From Ascarosepion bandense (Eukaryota; Mollusca; Cephalopoda; Sepiida; Sepiidae), in NCBI GenBank assembly GCA_037127315.1, contig JBBBDQ010001186.1, positions 3,231,001 through 3,295,000 of the forward strand: a stretch of DNA of 64,000 nucleotides. Reading direction: 5' to 3'. Both the position numbers and the translations under genes were made by a program. This document shows positions 53,081-63,640 of this stretch, piece after piece; the first letter of the stretch is position 1, and every line of letters starts with the position of its first letter. A model generated the notes under the pieces. That model made no database searches, was not told where the DNA came from, and saw nothing but the letters and a program-made list of their open reading frames with translations.

Positions 53081-53353
53081 CGTTGTGATGTAATGGATAT
53101 CGGCTTAGAACAAGAAATCGGAGAGCCGTGTTCGAATTCCAGTCGGGTTTGTTACACCCACAAAGACTCTTGGGAAAGGTAAGTTTCCATCTCTTCAGCT
53201 CTCCAGACTATGGGTGGATAGTACAACCAATTGGGTTCTATAGCCTTTGCTGGCAACTCTCTACTGTGGGAAAAATCATCCGCCTAGTCAATTATATATC
53301 AAAAGAGATATGGTTGCCCAAGTGTGTATCCCGTATGGTATTTAGCTGACTGA
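53081..53353 (+). mobile_element. SINE1 copy (diverged)
   Basis: The head has TGATGTAATGG (A-box region) and GTGTTCGAATTCC (B box). The body ends TTTAGCTGACTGA. More diverged than the 39-kb copy. Confidence 0.75.
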
Positions 53354-53465
53354 ATATTATCTTAAATTTTCAGATGAATGATTGTCAAGCATTTTAAATT
53401 TCTGACTGGCATTTTTTTTTTCTTAATTTCGCTAGCTTTCTTGACACTTGTAGATGTCGTTGGAG

Positions 53466-53800
53466 AATGCAACAGATAACCACTCCACTATCTTTCCTTA
53501 GAATACAAACTCCAGGAATTTAAATGCAATGTCAATTCCCATCTGTTATTCAGTTGAATCCTTCATCCTTTCTACTTCACCCCGTGTATCTTGTTCTTTT
53601 TCTTTTTCACTCTACCCTCGCAACTGTCATTACACCTGTATTCCAGCCCTTTTCTTGCCCTCTCTCTGACGCCCTCTGTAACTGGTTCGTCTTTTTCTTC
53701 ACTCTCGTCCTATCTAATCTTTTACTCTTACGTAGCCCCCTGCGCATCAGTGGCGTTACCGCCTTGCTTGGGGTGAAACGATTAGAAAAAAAATTCACTG
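53466..53800 (+). pseudogene. LINE-A 3' end
   Basis: Coding end near 53505-53560 (LQEFKCNVNSHLLFS-like), UTR and tail with CATCAGTGGCGTTACCGCC and GGGGTGAAACGATT. Confidence 0.7.
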
Positions 53801-54194
53801 GTGTGTCTGTTTGTTTTGCAGTGTCTCGATTATGACTCTCCACATTGTCTTTATTATCTTGAGTTGCGATTTATTCTTGGGAAAGATGGGGGAGTGGTTT
53901 CCTGTTTCTTTATGCAACTACTGTTACTACAAGAGTAAAGAAAGCAAACAAAATTTAAGAATTACTAGACAAAAATTTTAAATTCCTGATAATCATTCAA
54001 GTAAAATTTCAACATAATATTACTAGTATTAATGCTGTTTTTAAACGCTATGTTGCCTCAGGTTTTAGTAGATCACGGCTCTCCATAGCTTTCTTTTATT
54101 TATTATCAGGGAATTACCAATTCTTTTTGGGGAAATATAATGGAATTCTTTCCTATTTTTTTCTGTTTAATATTCAGTTTTCCTTCTTTTTTTC
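53801..54194. other. Unassigned sequence
   Basis: Nothing recognised. Confidence 0.3.
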
Positions 54195-54540
54195 TTTTTT
54201 TTTTTATCATATCACCCCGAGAAAGGCGGTAACGCCACTGATGCCCAGGGGGCTACGTAGGAGTGAAAAGATTGCAAAAAAGAAAGCCAGAAACCACATT
54301 CTAATAAGGGAACAAGGGATGAGCCTCTTCACCTGTTCAATAGACGTGGGTGGAGTGTGAACCGGGCGATAATTTAGTCTATCTACTCCAATTGTAAAAA
54401 AAAAAAGAAAAGAGTGAAAAGATTGGAAAAGAGAAAGCCGGAAGCCACATCCTAAACTGGGAACACGGGATGAGCCTCTTCACCTGTTCAATAGACGTGG
54501 GTGGAATGTGAACCGGGCAATAGTTTAGTCCTGAGAATTG
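54195..54540 (-). repeat. LINE-A 3' tail with a tandem duplication
   Basis: On the minus strand it has the conserved tail at 54205-54265. A 125-bp block containing GTTCAATAGACGTGGGTGGA occurs twice (about 54265-54385 and 54408-54530), separated by an A run. Confidence 0.7.
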
Positions 54541-54554
54541 TTGCCAAAGTCTAG

Positions 54555-54735
54555 TTTATTATGCTATTTAGCCCATAGTTTAGGGTGAAGAGAAACGAAT
54601 TAACTTCTTTTTCAATTTCATTTGTGAGAAAATGAACACAAAAGACTAACAGAGAAATTGAGCTCATCTCACCGATTTTATTTTACGCGTAGATATCCAT
54701 AACACACGACGCACACTCCTTTTCTGCGGATATGT
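54555..54735 (-). repeat. SINE3-like repeat
   Basis: Matches the right half of the repeat at 16.55-16.74 kb (TGCTATTTAGCCCATAG and the reversed tRNA-like head). Confidence 0.5.
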
Positions 54736-55234
54736 GTGTCCTTTTCTCTGTATAGAGCCATGTGCACTTGTGTGCATGCACGCGATTATGCTCTGAATAT
54801 CCGGTTGTGTATGTGGTGGTAGGGGTTACAGAATGCTGAAATATTCACATTTTAATGCCTCCCTCGCCAGGGATGTGTAGTGACCACAGCAAATAATAAA
54901 AATGAAAAGAATACCACATGAATGTCATTATGACACCCGCTTTTCTTTCCGTACCCCAAAGATTTTAAATGTCTTTGAATTCTTGGGAATGGTTTAGAAT
55001 TGCACCGTTTCTTACCATTGTCTTAAGAAATACTGAATTTTTAAGATGTCTCGATTAAAAGAATATTTGATTCTAAACGCACGCTCCATTCTGAAGATTT
55101 GCGGAACATGATTTTTGTAAATCCCATTTTATCTTAAAAAGATCAAAAAATATCCCTCCTTAAGAAAAATAGTTTTTTTTAAAATACATAACTGTATTAT
55201 AAGGCTTTCATAAAATTAGTGAAAACTAATTTCC
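54736..55234. other. Unassigned sequence
   Basis: Nothing recognised. Confidence 0.3.
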
Positions 55235-55830
55235 TCAAAGATGAAGAGAAGACTTAGAGCAACAGAAATGTGGTTCTACAGAAAGATGTTGAGAATATCA
55301 TGGACGGAACATTTAAGTAATGAGGAAGTCTTCAGGAAAAATTAAATAAAGATTATTACACGTGTACGAATAATCGTGTAATAATTTTCATTTAATTTTT
55401 CCTGAAGACTTCCTTATTGCTTAAAAATAAATAGTTAAGATAGTATATTTTCTTTGCAAATCTAAATATACTTGTATATATTTGTAAAATATGGTAAACA
55501 ATCATTAAAATCTTCATCATTTCAATTAATTAAGAGAAACTATAGTATTGGGTCTAAAAAGCCTTAATTTACGAAAAAATATAAAGCTTTAGAATGCAAT
55601 TTTCAAAAATTGAGACCCGATAAAGAAAAACACTTTGCAGATTCGGAATCAGTGTATTATACTTACTAAAAGTCGCCTACTCTTAACCTAGTAATTTTTT
55701 GAAAGTTAAAAATTGTTGGACAGTGCAATCAGAAAGAAGCAGTTAAACTTTCTCGGTCACATAATAAGGAAAAAGGGTTGGAGAATGTGACACTCACAGG
55801 ATATACTGAAAGCAAGTGCAAAATGACAAC
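55235..55830 (+). pseudogene. RTE LINE fragment split by a palindromic insert
   Basis: RTE coding similarity at 55240-55335 (LRATEMWFYRKMLRISWTEH) and 55720-55810 (IRKKQLNFLGHIIRKKGLENV) is separated by about 385 bp. That insert begins with an inverted duplication of the RTE sequence itself (about 55308-55427). Confidence 0.65.
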
Positions 55831-55904
55831 AAAACCATGTATTCAAATCCGGACATAACACGTTACATTGCATTTGGACACATGGTTTTGTTGTCATTTC
55901 GTGC
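55816..55904. repeat. Inverted repeat, about 31-bp arms
   Basis: AAATGACAACAAAACCATGT and its complement at about 55877-55900, at the end of the RTE fragment. Confidence 0.75.
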
Positions 55905-56060
55905 TATCACGCGGTGTGACGTCATAGAACCGCATTGCAAATTTGAGAACTGCGTTTGTAATTTTTGGTAACTATTGCCGTTGCCTAGCGGAGTTTTATG
56001 TCAACACAAAATAAAATCGTCGGTGATGGTGGATGTTATTGTATTACCGTCTAAATAACC
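55905..56060. other. Unassigned sequence
   Basis: Nothing recognised. Confidence 0.3.
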
Positions 56061-56225
56061 TCTTTGAAGATGGCTCATGTGAGCCGAAAGCTTAGAAGCA
56101 AATTAATAAAAAATTATCCAAATGTTGGAGAATTTTTGTCTTTATTTTCAACTGAAATTAAAGCCAACGGCATTAATTACAACGGCTCATGATTAAACAT
56201 AATAGACATTCATTGTCTCTTATAA
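56061..56225 (+). repeat. PLE-3 type tail
   Basis: TTGAAGATGGCTCATGTGAG followed by CCGAAAGCTTAGAAGC is a hairpin-GAAA motif. The whole block recurs inverted at 45116-45262. Confidence 0.5.
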
Positions 56226-56260
56226 TTAAAAATTATTTGTTTAGAAAATTATTTGTTGCC

Positions 56261-56263
<3 letters not shown>

Positions 56264-56296
<33 letters not shown>

Positions 56297-56335
56297 GTAT
56301 GTATGTACATATATATATATGTATGTATGTACATA
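56264..56335. repeat. (TA)n and TATG microsatellite
   Basis: About 70 bp upstream of the tandem HH-repeat. Confidence 0.95.
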
Positions 56336-56337
56336 TT

Positions 56338-56936
56338 ACGATTGAGCGCTCTAGAAAAGAAAATTTTAAAAACAATTACCACTTCTGCGATATACACATT
56401 ACTCTTCAGCAATGAATTGAGTTCTTTCGGTGACTGGCATGTGTATACACCGCCTATATACAACACGCTAAAATTTCCTTTCTCCGATTCTATGTGCTTA
56501 TGGCTTAGGGGTTGGTAACTCCGACTGACACCAAATCTGTCGAATTTCGATCCTGGCTGGAAGCAAGTGGATGTCTAGCGACACTGGTGAGCCGTGATAC
56601 AGCGAAACAGGATTGTATGTGGTTGACGAACATATATTATGCTCTCATTACGATTGAGCTCTCTAGAGAAGAAAATTTGAAAAAAACAGTTTCCACTTCT
56701 GCTATATAAGCGTGACTCTTCAGAAATGAATTGAGTTCTTTCGGTGACTGGCATGTATATACACTGCTTATATACAACACGTTAAAAATTTCCCTTCTCT
56801 GATTGCATGCGCCTACGGCTTAGGGAGTAGCGACTCCGACTGACACCAAATCGGTCGAGTTTCGATCCCGGCCAGAAGCAAATGTATGTGTCTCGCTACA
56901 CTGATGAGCAGTGATACAGCGAAACAGGTTGTATGA

Positions 56937-56938
<2 letters not shown>
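56338..56938 (+). ncRNA. HH-repeat tandem dimer: tRNA-like boxes plus hammerheads
   Basis: Two units (56338-56649 and 56650-56938, about 85 percent alike by eye) both start ACGATTGAGC. Each has a tRNA-like region with an A box (TGGCTTAGGGG at 56501; CGGCTTAGGG at 56816) and a B box (GTTTCGATCCC at 56859-56869 in unit 2). A hammerhead follows. Unit 1 has CTGGTGA (56584-56590), a core change that should kill it. Unit 2 has CTGATGA (56901-56907), GAAA (56921-56924) and GTA (56931-56933), with one stem II mismatch and a shortened stem I. Distance between cleavage sites is 316 nt. A (TA)n tract follows unit 2. Confidence 0.7.

Positions 56939-56980
<42 letters not shown>
56939..56980. repeat. (TA)n tract
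   Basis: 3' tail of the HH-repeat. Confidence 0.95.
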
Positions 56981-56981
<1 letters not shown>

Positions 56982-56984
56982 GCA

Positions 56985-57405
56985 AAATTCAATGATAAAT
57001 TTGTAAAGTTATTGGTCCTGACCTGGCATCTTGACTTCAGTCACTTTTCCACCGATATGACGCAGCTTCCCTCTGTTTTTTCTATAAATATTTTTATGTT
57101 AATTATTCCACTGAACTTTTTTTCTTGGTATCTTGGTCGCATAAATATAATTCAAGTAGGTCTCATCATACGTCTTACCATTGACATAGCTAGATGAAAC
57201 CGTAAGATATATTTTAATAGTTTCTTTTCTCGCACTTGTCACTTATGGAGCTCTCTTCAGCTTCATTGCTTCCCTGCAATTTAAATCTTAAAATAATTAA
57301 ATGTTCTTCTGACATTCTGAAACTTGCTCTTTTCTCGTCTTCACTGAAGTTTTCCATTCACCTTTCACTATCAGCTTGCTTGGGGTGAAATGGTTGACGA
57401 TAATT
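56985..57405 (+). pseudogene. LINE-A fragment (diverged)
   Basis: Collinear with the LINE-A C terminus (YDAASLCFFYKYFYVNYST-like at 57055-57110; TSHLWSSLQLHCFPAI-like) to CTTGCTTGGGGTGAAATGGTT. No open frame. Confidence 0.55.
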
Positions 57406-57861
57406 AACCAAATATTGGGAGTGTTATTCTTTGATAGCTTCATTACATCTTGACTCGCACGGCTCCAAACTCGTTTAGAAATTTCTGAAATGTCAGCTTC
57501 ATAAAACCGTTTTGTCAGAATAACGGTTAAAAATGGTTTTCAACGAATAAATTCTTTGATCTTAAAGAAGAAAAAACTCATCAGATTTTATAAACAGAAT
57601 CACAAGTAAAGGGTTTTGCTAAGTAACAACAAAAAAAAGAAAGACATCACTTGAAAACATTCAACAGCAACAACACTCTTTAAAATGTAAATAGACGGGA
57701 AAATAATGATATATTCAAGATGTTGATCTTCCATCCTACCAGAAACAAAAGGTTAGGAAGGAAACTCCTATCAATAATAGAAAGTGGATTAACCTATTTT
57801 ATTTTTGCATTTAATCTATTTTCCTGAAAAATCTGTTTTAAGAGAAAGATTTTAAAATTCA
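57406..57861. other. Unassigned sequence
   Basis: Nothing recognised. Confidence 0.3.
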
Positions 57862-58276
57862 CTAGCAGTATAGCCCGGCGTTGCTCGGGTATAATGAAAG
57901 CTTTAAAACTAATCCATGGTCCTGGACCTCAGACTCTTTGGACGTTGGCACGAAAGACTAAAAAGCAATAGTCGTTTCCAGTTAAAGCGAAACCGGAGAC
58001 TGAAAGAAAAATGAGTGGATGTAAATCAAATTTGGATTTTCTGCACTATTGTAAGAACGGCAACCTTGAAACTTCTGAATGTCGTTTCTTATGTCTTTGT
58101 CTATGAGTGTATCAAATTTGATTAAAATCGGACCACTCCTTCTGTAACCCGATTTTTTCGATAATCGATTTTCGATATTTTTCTGGGGTACCTCGATACA
58201 AAACCTAAGAACACTCGCAGACGCTTATAGTACAACTGTGTAAATTATAAATAAGTTTAGATTAGATTAGATTAGA
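57862..58276 (-). mobile_element. Non-autonomous Helitron-like element, copy E (internally deleted)
   Basis: On the minus strand it starts TCTAATCTAATCTAA and ends CCCGAGCAACGCCGGG, TATACTG, CTAG and then T. About 200 bp with the internal microsatellites is missing. Confidence 0.7.
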
Positions 58277-58339
58277 TACGACAGTAACGTTAACTGTTCT
58301 GTCAAATTTCTTCGATGGAAACGGTTGATTTTACTATTT

Positions 58340-58620
58340 TTTTAGTCATTTCACCCAAAGCAAGGCGTTACCGCCACTGATGTGTAGGAAGTTACATAAA
58401 CGAGTTGAAGTATTAGGCAGGAAGTGAGCGAAGAAAGGGCTCTGAGTTAAGTGGATAAGAGATGAGAATTGACTTTGTATTTAAATTCCTGGAGGTTATA
58501 GCCGTCAGAAAAACAAGTATATGGAAGAGAGTCCCACGGGAAAAGAAGCTGATCGAATAGAATTGTCGCCTGTATTTGGTTAATATGACTGTAAAAGGGT
58601 GGGAAATTGTTGCAATCTCT
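58340..58620 (-). pseudogene. LINE-A 3' fragment
   Basis: Conserved tail at 58340-58400 and coding end (ISHPFTVILTKYRRQFYS) with frame errors. Confidence 0.75.
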
Positions 58621-58879
58621 AAGAACAATGAAAGTTCTTTTGTTTTATGACTATATTTTCCTTTCTCAATAATTTGTCTACTTCATGCGAATTCGCCTCC
58701 ATGTCTAGAAAACTTTCCACTCGTGTGAATCAAATCCATATCTACCTACGTATTTTTTAAATCAAAACGACTGAAATTGATACTAAATAACAAGAAAAAA
58801 GGTTGATAAAATTGAATTTACAAGTAAGACCCTAATTTAAAAAGATCATAACTCTTTTCAAAGAAAGTACTTTTAGGGA
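58621..58879. other. Unassigned sequence
   Basis: Nothing recognised. Confidence 0.3.
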
Positions 58880-59060
58880 TTCAGTCAGTCAGTTAAGTGC
58901 CATACATGATACACGCTTGGGCGATCATGTCTCCAAAGAGACATGACTGACTGGGCAGAAGATTATCCCGCAGTAGGTTACTATTGCTTTCTGCGGTAGA
59001 CTGTTTGTCAGCCAAGGCTATAGAACCCAATCTGTCCTGTTATTTGACTCATAGGTAAAG
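58880..59060 (-). mobile_element. SINE1 copy, head truncated
   Basis: Has the SINE1 end (CAGTCAGTTAAGTGCCATAC) and body to TGACTCATAGG; the tRNA-like head is missing. Confidence 0.8.
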
Positions 59061-59097
59061 GGAAAAGAAATCTATTATATTATTATGTAGTAATTAG

Positions 59098-59146
59098 TGG
59101 GGGATCGGTTTCCTATTGTCGTGAAGTAATAAACTGATCCCCCACT
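59098..59146. repeat. Hairpin with 16-bp arms
   Basis: AGTGGGGGATCGGTTT and AAACTGATCCCCCACT bound a 17-base loop, lying between the two SINE1 copies. Confidence 0.75.
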
Positions 59147-59191
59147 TTATGACCAATATATGCCTTAATCATTATTCCAACTATTATATTC

Positions 59192-59498
59192 AGTCAGTCA
59201 GTTAAGTGCCATACGTGATACACGCTTTGAGCGATCATATCTCGAAAGCGACATGACTGAGTGGGCAGAAGATTATTCCGCAGTAGGGTGCCATTGCTTT
59301 CTGCGTAGACTGGTTGCCGTCCAAGGCTATAGAACATAATCTGTCCTATTTTTAACCTATAAATGGAGGGAAGAGATGGAGTAATACCTTTCCCAAGGGC
59401 ATTTGTGCGTAAATGAATGCCATGAATTCAACTGGAATTCGAACTCAGCTTCCCGATTTGTCGTTCCGAGTCGATATTCGCTGCACCACAACGCACAT
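59192..59498 (-). mobile_element. SINE1 copy
   Basis: Complete SINE1 on the minus strand, with a tRNA-like head near 59440-59498 (GAATTCGAACTCAGC region and CCACAACGCAC end). Confidence 0.85.
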
Positions 59499-60130
59499 TC
59501 TAGGGATTACTAATAACAATTTTGCCAAGTAGAAAACACACGTCAAAAACATCACCTACCTTTATTGAAGCCATTCTTAAAGAATCTAACATATTTTTTT
59601 CTAAAACAAATGTTCTGGACATAAAATCGTTCTTAAATCAACATGCGAAAAACCACCGGACATAATGTCTAGCACACACACACACGCACACATTTACAAG
59701 TCAAACTAGAATTATTATACATTTATATAAAGCAATATCTACGGTTTTTCAGTAAAGCATGGAATCCTTTAACTTTTTGAAGCTTCGAAGGAATGCGTTG
59801 TTTCTTCTTCATTACGGAACGCCATAAGTTTAGCAAGTCGAAAAACGATTATTGAAAATCGAACAACAAAAAAAATATATAAGATTTGTTTATTCTTTTT
59901 ATCCATATCTCATTTTTGTCGTTGCTTATTATTTTCTTATCTCCTCATATGATTATCACTATTTTTTAACGAAACAACTAAATTCGGCGTGAAATAACGA
60001 GAAAAAAGCTTGATACACCGTAAAAAAAAAAAAAAAAAAAAAAAAAAGAAATACAAACAAACCAATCGAAAAATACGCTGGCCTCATCCCACAAAACTTT
60101 GTCCCACGGTAAATTTCAGTATTCGATGGA
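59499..60130. other. Unassigned sequence with poly-A
   Basis: An A run of about 26 lies at 60020-60047. No gene recognised. Confidence 0.35.
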
Positions 60131-62120
60131 AGTATGCCTTCTTCTTCTTCTTCTTCTATGTGCCCTGTCCCTTCAGGACGTAGGCGATCATGGCCCTCCA
60201 CGTCTCCCTATCCCTTGTGGCCCTCAGCATGTTTGTTCCTGTTACTCCTGGTAGCCCCTGTTCCGTCATCCACCCGACCAGGCCCTGCAAATATGTTATC
60301 CGCTGCCTTCCTCTGTCTCTCTTTCCCTCTACCTGGTCAGTCAGTATCAGGTTCTCCAAACTCTCCTTCCTCATTGCGTGTCCCAGGAACTTCAGTTATC
60401 TCTTCCTGATGCTCGGTATTAATTTCCTTTTGGTTGCCATTCTTTCCAACACCTCATCGTTGCTTGCATGTTCAGTCCACGATATCCGCAGCATCCTTCT
60501 GTAGAACCACATTTCCGCTGCTTCCAGTTTTGTCCTCATTTTCGATGATATTGTCCAGCACTCACTACCGTATTGAAGAACTGACATCACATAGCAATCC
60601 AGCACTCTTTTCTTTGTTTCTAGTGAAATTTTCCTGTGTGTTAGTACTTTGCTCAGCTTCTGGAACGCGCCCTTTGTCATTCCAATTCTCCTGATCTCTG
60701 TGTCGCACTTTCCATCTCCTGTTAGAGCACTTCCTAGATATTTGAATTTTTGCACCTGATTTATTCTGGTATCCCCCACCTGTATTTGACATTTGGGGTT
60801 GCACCTTTTGGTGATGACCATGTATTCAGTTTTCTTAAAGTTTATTTGTAGTCCTTTTTTGTCACTCTCCACCGCTACTTTCTGTAGGAGGTCCTACAGT
60901 TTCCTTTCCGTGTCTGCAATCAGCACTCTATCATCTGCATACCTTATGTTGTTCAAGTTGTGGCCTGCAATAGCAAATCCTAGCGTGTCGTCCAGGGTCC
61001 TCAAAATATTCTCGCTGTGCCGGTTGAACAAATCCGGTGAAAAGACACATCCTTGTCTTACGCCTCTTTCTATCTTTGTAAATCTACTGAGATCGTTACC
61101 TGTCCGTATGTAGGCCGTTTGCTGCCAGTAGAGATTCTTAATTACTCTGATGTCTTTGCCGAAAATGTCTAGGCTGCCGAGCCTCTCCATCAATTCTTTG
61201 TGTTGTATCTTGTCGAATGCCTTCGCATAGTCAATGAAACATAGGTATAAGTTTTTCTTCATTTGTATTGCCCTTTCAGAGAGCATCCTAATCATGAATA
61301 TGACGTTCCTTGTTCCAGTGTCTTTAACGAACCCGCACTGTTTCTGCCCTATCTCTGGCCTGATTCTGCTTCTCGCTCTATTCATGAGGATTCTGACAAT
61401 CAGTTTTGTGATGTGACTCATTAAGCTGATAGTTCTGTGTAATTCACACTCGTTTGCACCTGGTTTCTTCGGCAGTGCTATAAATATCGACTTGCATATG
61501 TCGTCTGGTATTATTCCACTGCTATAAATTTCGTTTATTATGTCGGTAATTTTTTCTATGCCATCTTCTTCTAAGGCTATCAGCAGCTCTATCACTATGA
61601 CGTCTGGACCAGCTGCTTTGTTTCTGTTCATTTTGGCCATTGCAGCTTCCACTTCGGATTTTAGTATTTTCGGTACATCCATCTCCTTGTGTATTCTCGG
61701 TTGTTCTCTCCTGTCGCAAAAAAGATCCTTTATGTACTCTTCCCATCGCTGGAGTATTTCCTCTTTCTCCAATATGATTGTTCCATCCTTGGATTTTATG
61801 CATCCTATTTAGGAGCAGGTTTTTTGTCCTGTCAGTTCTCTTATCTCTTTATGCATCTCTGCTTTATTGGTCCTGCTCATTCTCTCTACTTCGGCGCATT
61901 TGTTTTTAAGCCATTCCTCTTTAGCTTGTCTGCATTTGTTCCTTATCTTCCTGTGAAGTTTCCTGTACTCTGCTCCATGTCTTGGCATTATTTTTTGTCT
62001 CCTTTGCATCATGTGGAGAATTTCTTCGGTCATCCACTCGTTTTTTCTTCTGCGTCTGATTTCCTTTGGGGCTATGTTGTTCGCTGAGGTTACCATCACT
62101 TCCTTTAGTGAATGCCATTT
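60131..62120 (-). pseudogene. RTE-clade LINE, 5'-truncated, nearly intact RT frame
   Basis: On the minus strand one frame runs from about 62099 to 60156, broken only by stops at 61809-61811, 60891-60893 and 60396-60398. RT motifs are [14 protein letters not shown], then [16 protein letters not shown] (motif A, catalytic Asp), [15 protein letters not shown] (motif B) and NIRYADD (motif C). A C-terminal region follows (GSECWTISSKM, KFLGHAMRK, LILTDQVEGKRDRGRQRI). The end is a (GAA)n microsatellite at 60139-60157, usual for RTE elements. The upstream apurinic endonuclease domain is absent. It is the longest RTE copy here and the reference for the others. Confidence 0.88.
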
Positions 62121-62510
62121 TGAGTGCCCTTTTCCAATTTATACAACTTTAAATAATGTAATGAATATTTTGATTTTCTCATCTGCAATTTAGTAAATGT
62201 TTATGTTTTTTTTTTTATCATGAAGCCCGTGTTCGAATTTGACTCTCGTCCATTTGTTAGGAAGGTGTCTTCTTGATTTTATCGGTCTGTAGAAGTGTGT
62301 CTGAAAGACATACCACGGGCTGACCCGAGTAAAATTGGGTAGACGGCACTTTTGAGGAGGTTGAAGTCACAAATCACCGTAACCGACCTGACCTCGATCA
62401 AATTGTTGTTCCCGCCGGATAACGCGCTCTCATCCAGAAACGGTAACTAAGGTCTGCTCATCATAGTTGCAGGATAAACTACAGGTTGTTGTTGAACAAA
62501 CGACTGCATT
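62121..62510. other. Unassigned sequence
   Basis: A weak B-box-like GTGTTCGAATTTGAC at 62229 hints at an old SINE. Nothing firm. Confidence 0.3.
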
Positions 62511-62610
62511 GGTGATCAGCTAACCGCCCTGGTGATCAGCTAACCGCCCTGGTGATCAGCTAACCGCCCTGGTGATCAGCTAACCGCCCTGATGATCAGC
62601 TAGCCGTCCA
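62511..62610. repeat. 20-bp minisatellite, five units
   Basis: The unit GGTGATCAGCTAACCGCCCT is repeated five times. The first three full units are identical and the last is diverged. Each unit holds the palindrome TGATCA. Confidence 0.95.
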
Positions 62611-62664
62611 GGTAGGCATTCTTGGATTCGAGTGAGCAGACATACATAAATTTTATGAAAACAT

Positions 62665-63160
62665 TTTTTATGATCATTTCATCCCAAGCAAGACAGTACT
62701 GTAACTGGTGCGCAGGGGGTTACAGTACAGGGGTTGTCGAAGAAAGAGTAAGAGAGAGATGGGAGATAGAAGATGGCAACTGACGCTGCTTTTAAACCTT
62801 TGAAGATTGTAGCTATCAGGGAAGCAAGGTTGCGTAAAGGAGTTCCACAGGTGGGAAGTGCGAGAAAAAAATCTACTTGAATAGAGGTGGTGGTTAGATT
62901 TATCTATTTTGATGGGAAAAGAGTGGGACCTAGTTACCAATCTAGTTACACAAATAAATTTATGAGGATAGAGCACCAAGGACTATAGTTTATCAGAACA
63001 AAAGCCATGAAAATATATTTTTCTTTTTATAACTGTGTTGCCCCAAGCAAGGCATTTTACTACCATTGTTGAGTAGGGGGTTACATAGGAGGTAGGTTAT
63101 GAGAAAGAGTGACAGGTTATAGGGAGTGTCAGGAAATGGGGAAGAGAAGGATGAGAATAC

Positions 63161-63196
<36 letters not shown>

Positions 63197-63640
63197 AGGA
63201 CTCAAGTTAGTGAGATAGGAGATGACAATTGACTTTACATTTGAATTCTTGAAGATTGTAGCCGTCGGGAAAGCAAGTAAACGGAAGGGAATTCCACGGG
63301 CGGGAAGTGCGAGAGAAGAAGCTGATGGAGTAGAATTTGCGTGGGACCCAGTTGCTAATCAACTGGCTCGAGTAAATTCATATATAGGGGACACCAGTGA
63401 GCTAAGTTCATCGGAGCAGAAGCCGTGAAAGTATTTGTAGAAGAAACACAGGGAAGTTACATTGACGGTGAGAAAGTGACTGTATTCGAGCTGCCAAGTC
63501 GGGATTGATCACATTACAGATTCTCCGTTGGATTTTGTCAAGGACCCCTAGGTGGATAGCAGAAGCACCCGACCAGATATGGCAGCAGTATTCAATGCAA
63601 GGGCAGGTGTAGAAAAGACAGAAGGAAGCCACATTTTATA
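62665..63640 (-). pseudogene. Two adjacent LINE-A fragments
   Basis: First: tail at 62665-62725 and coding end to about 63005 (VTRSHSFPIKIDKSNHHLYS, LWNSFTQPCFPDSYNLQRF). Second: tail at 63030-63090, UTR with (GA)n at 63166-63193, then the C-terminal region at 63222-63640 (CIEYCCHIWSGASAIHLGVL, NVINPDLAARIQSLSHR). They are in the same orientation, so the second was truncated or the first was inserted into it. Confidence 0.75.

Noticed and set aside
62511..62610. CRISPR-like array of 20-bp repeats
   Set aside because: There are no spacers; it is a head-to-tail minisatellite in animal DNA.
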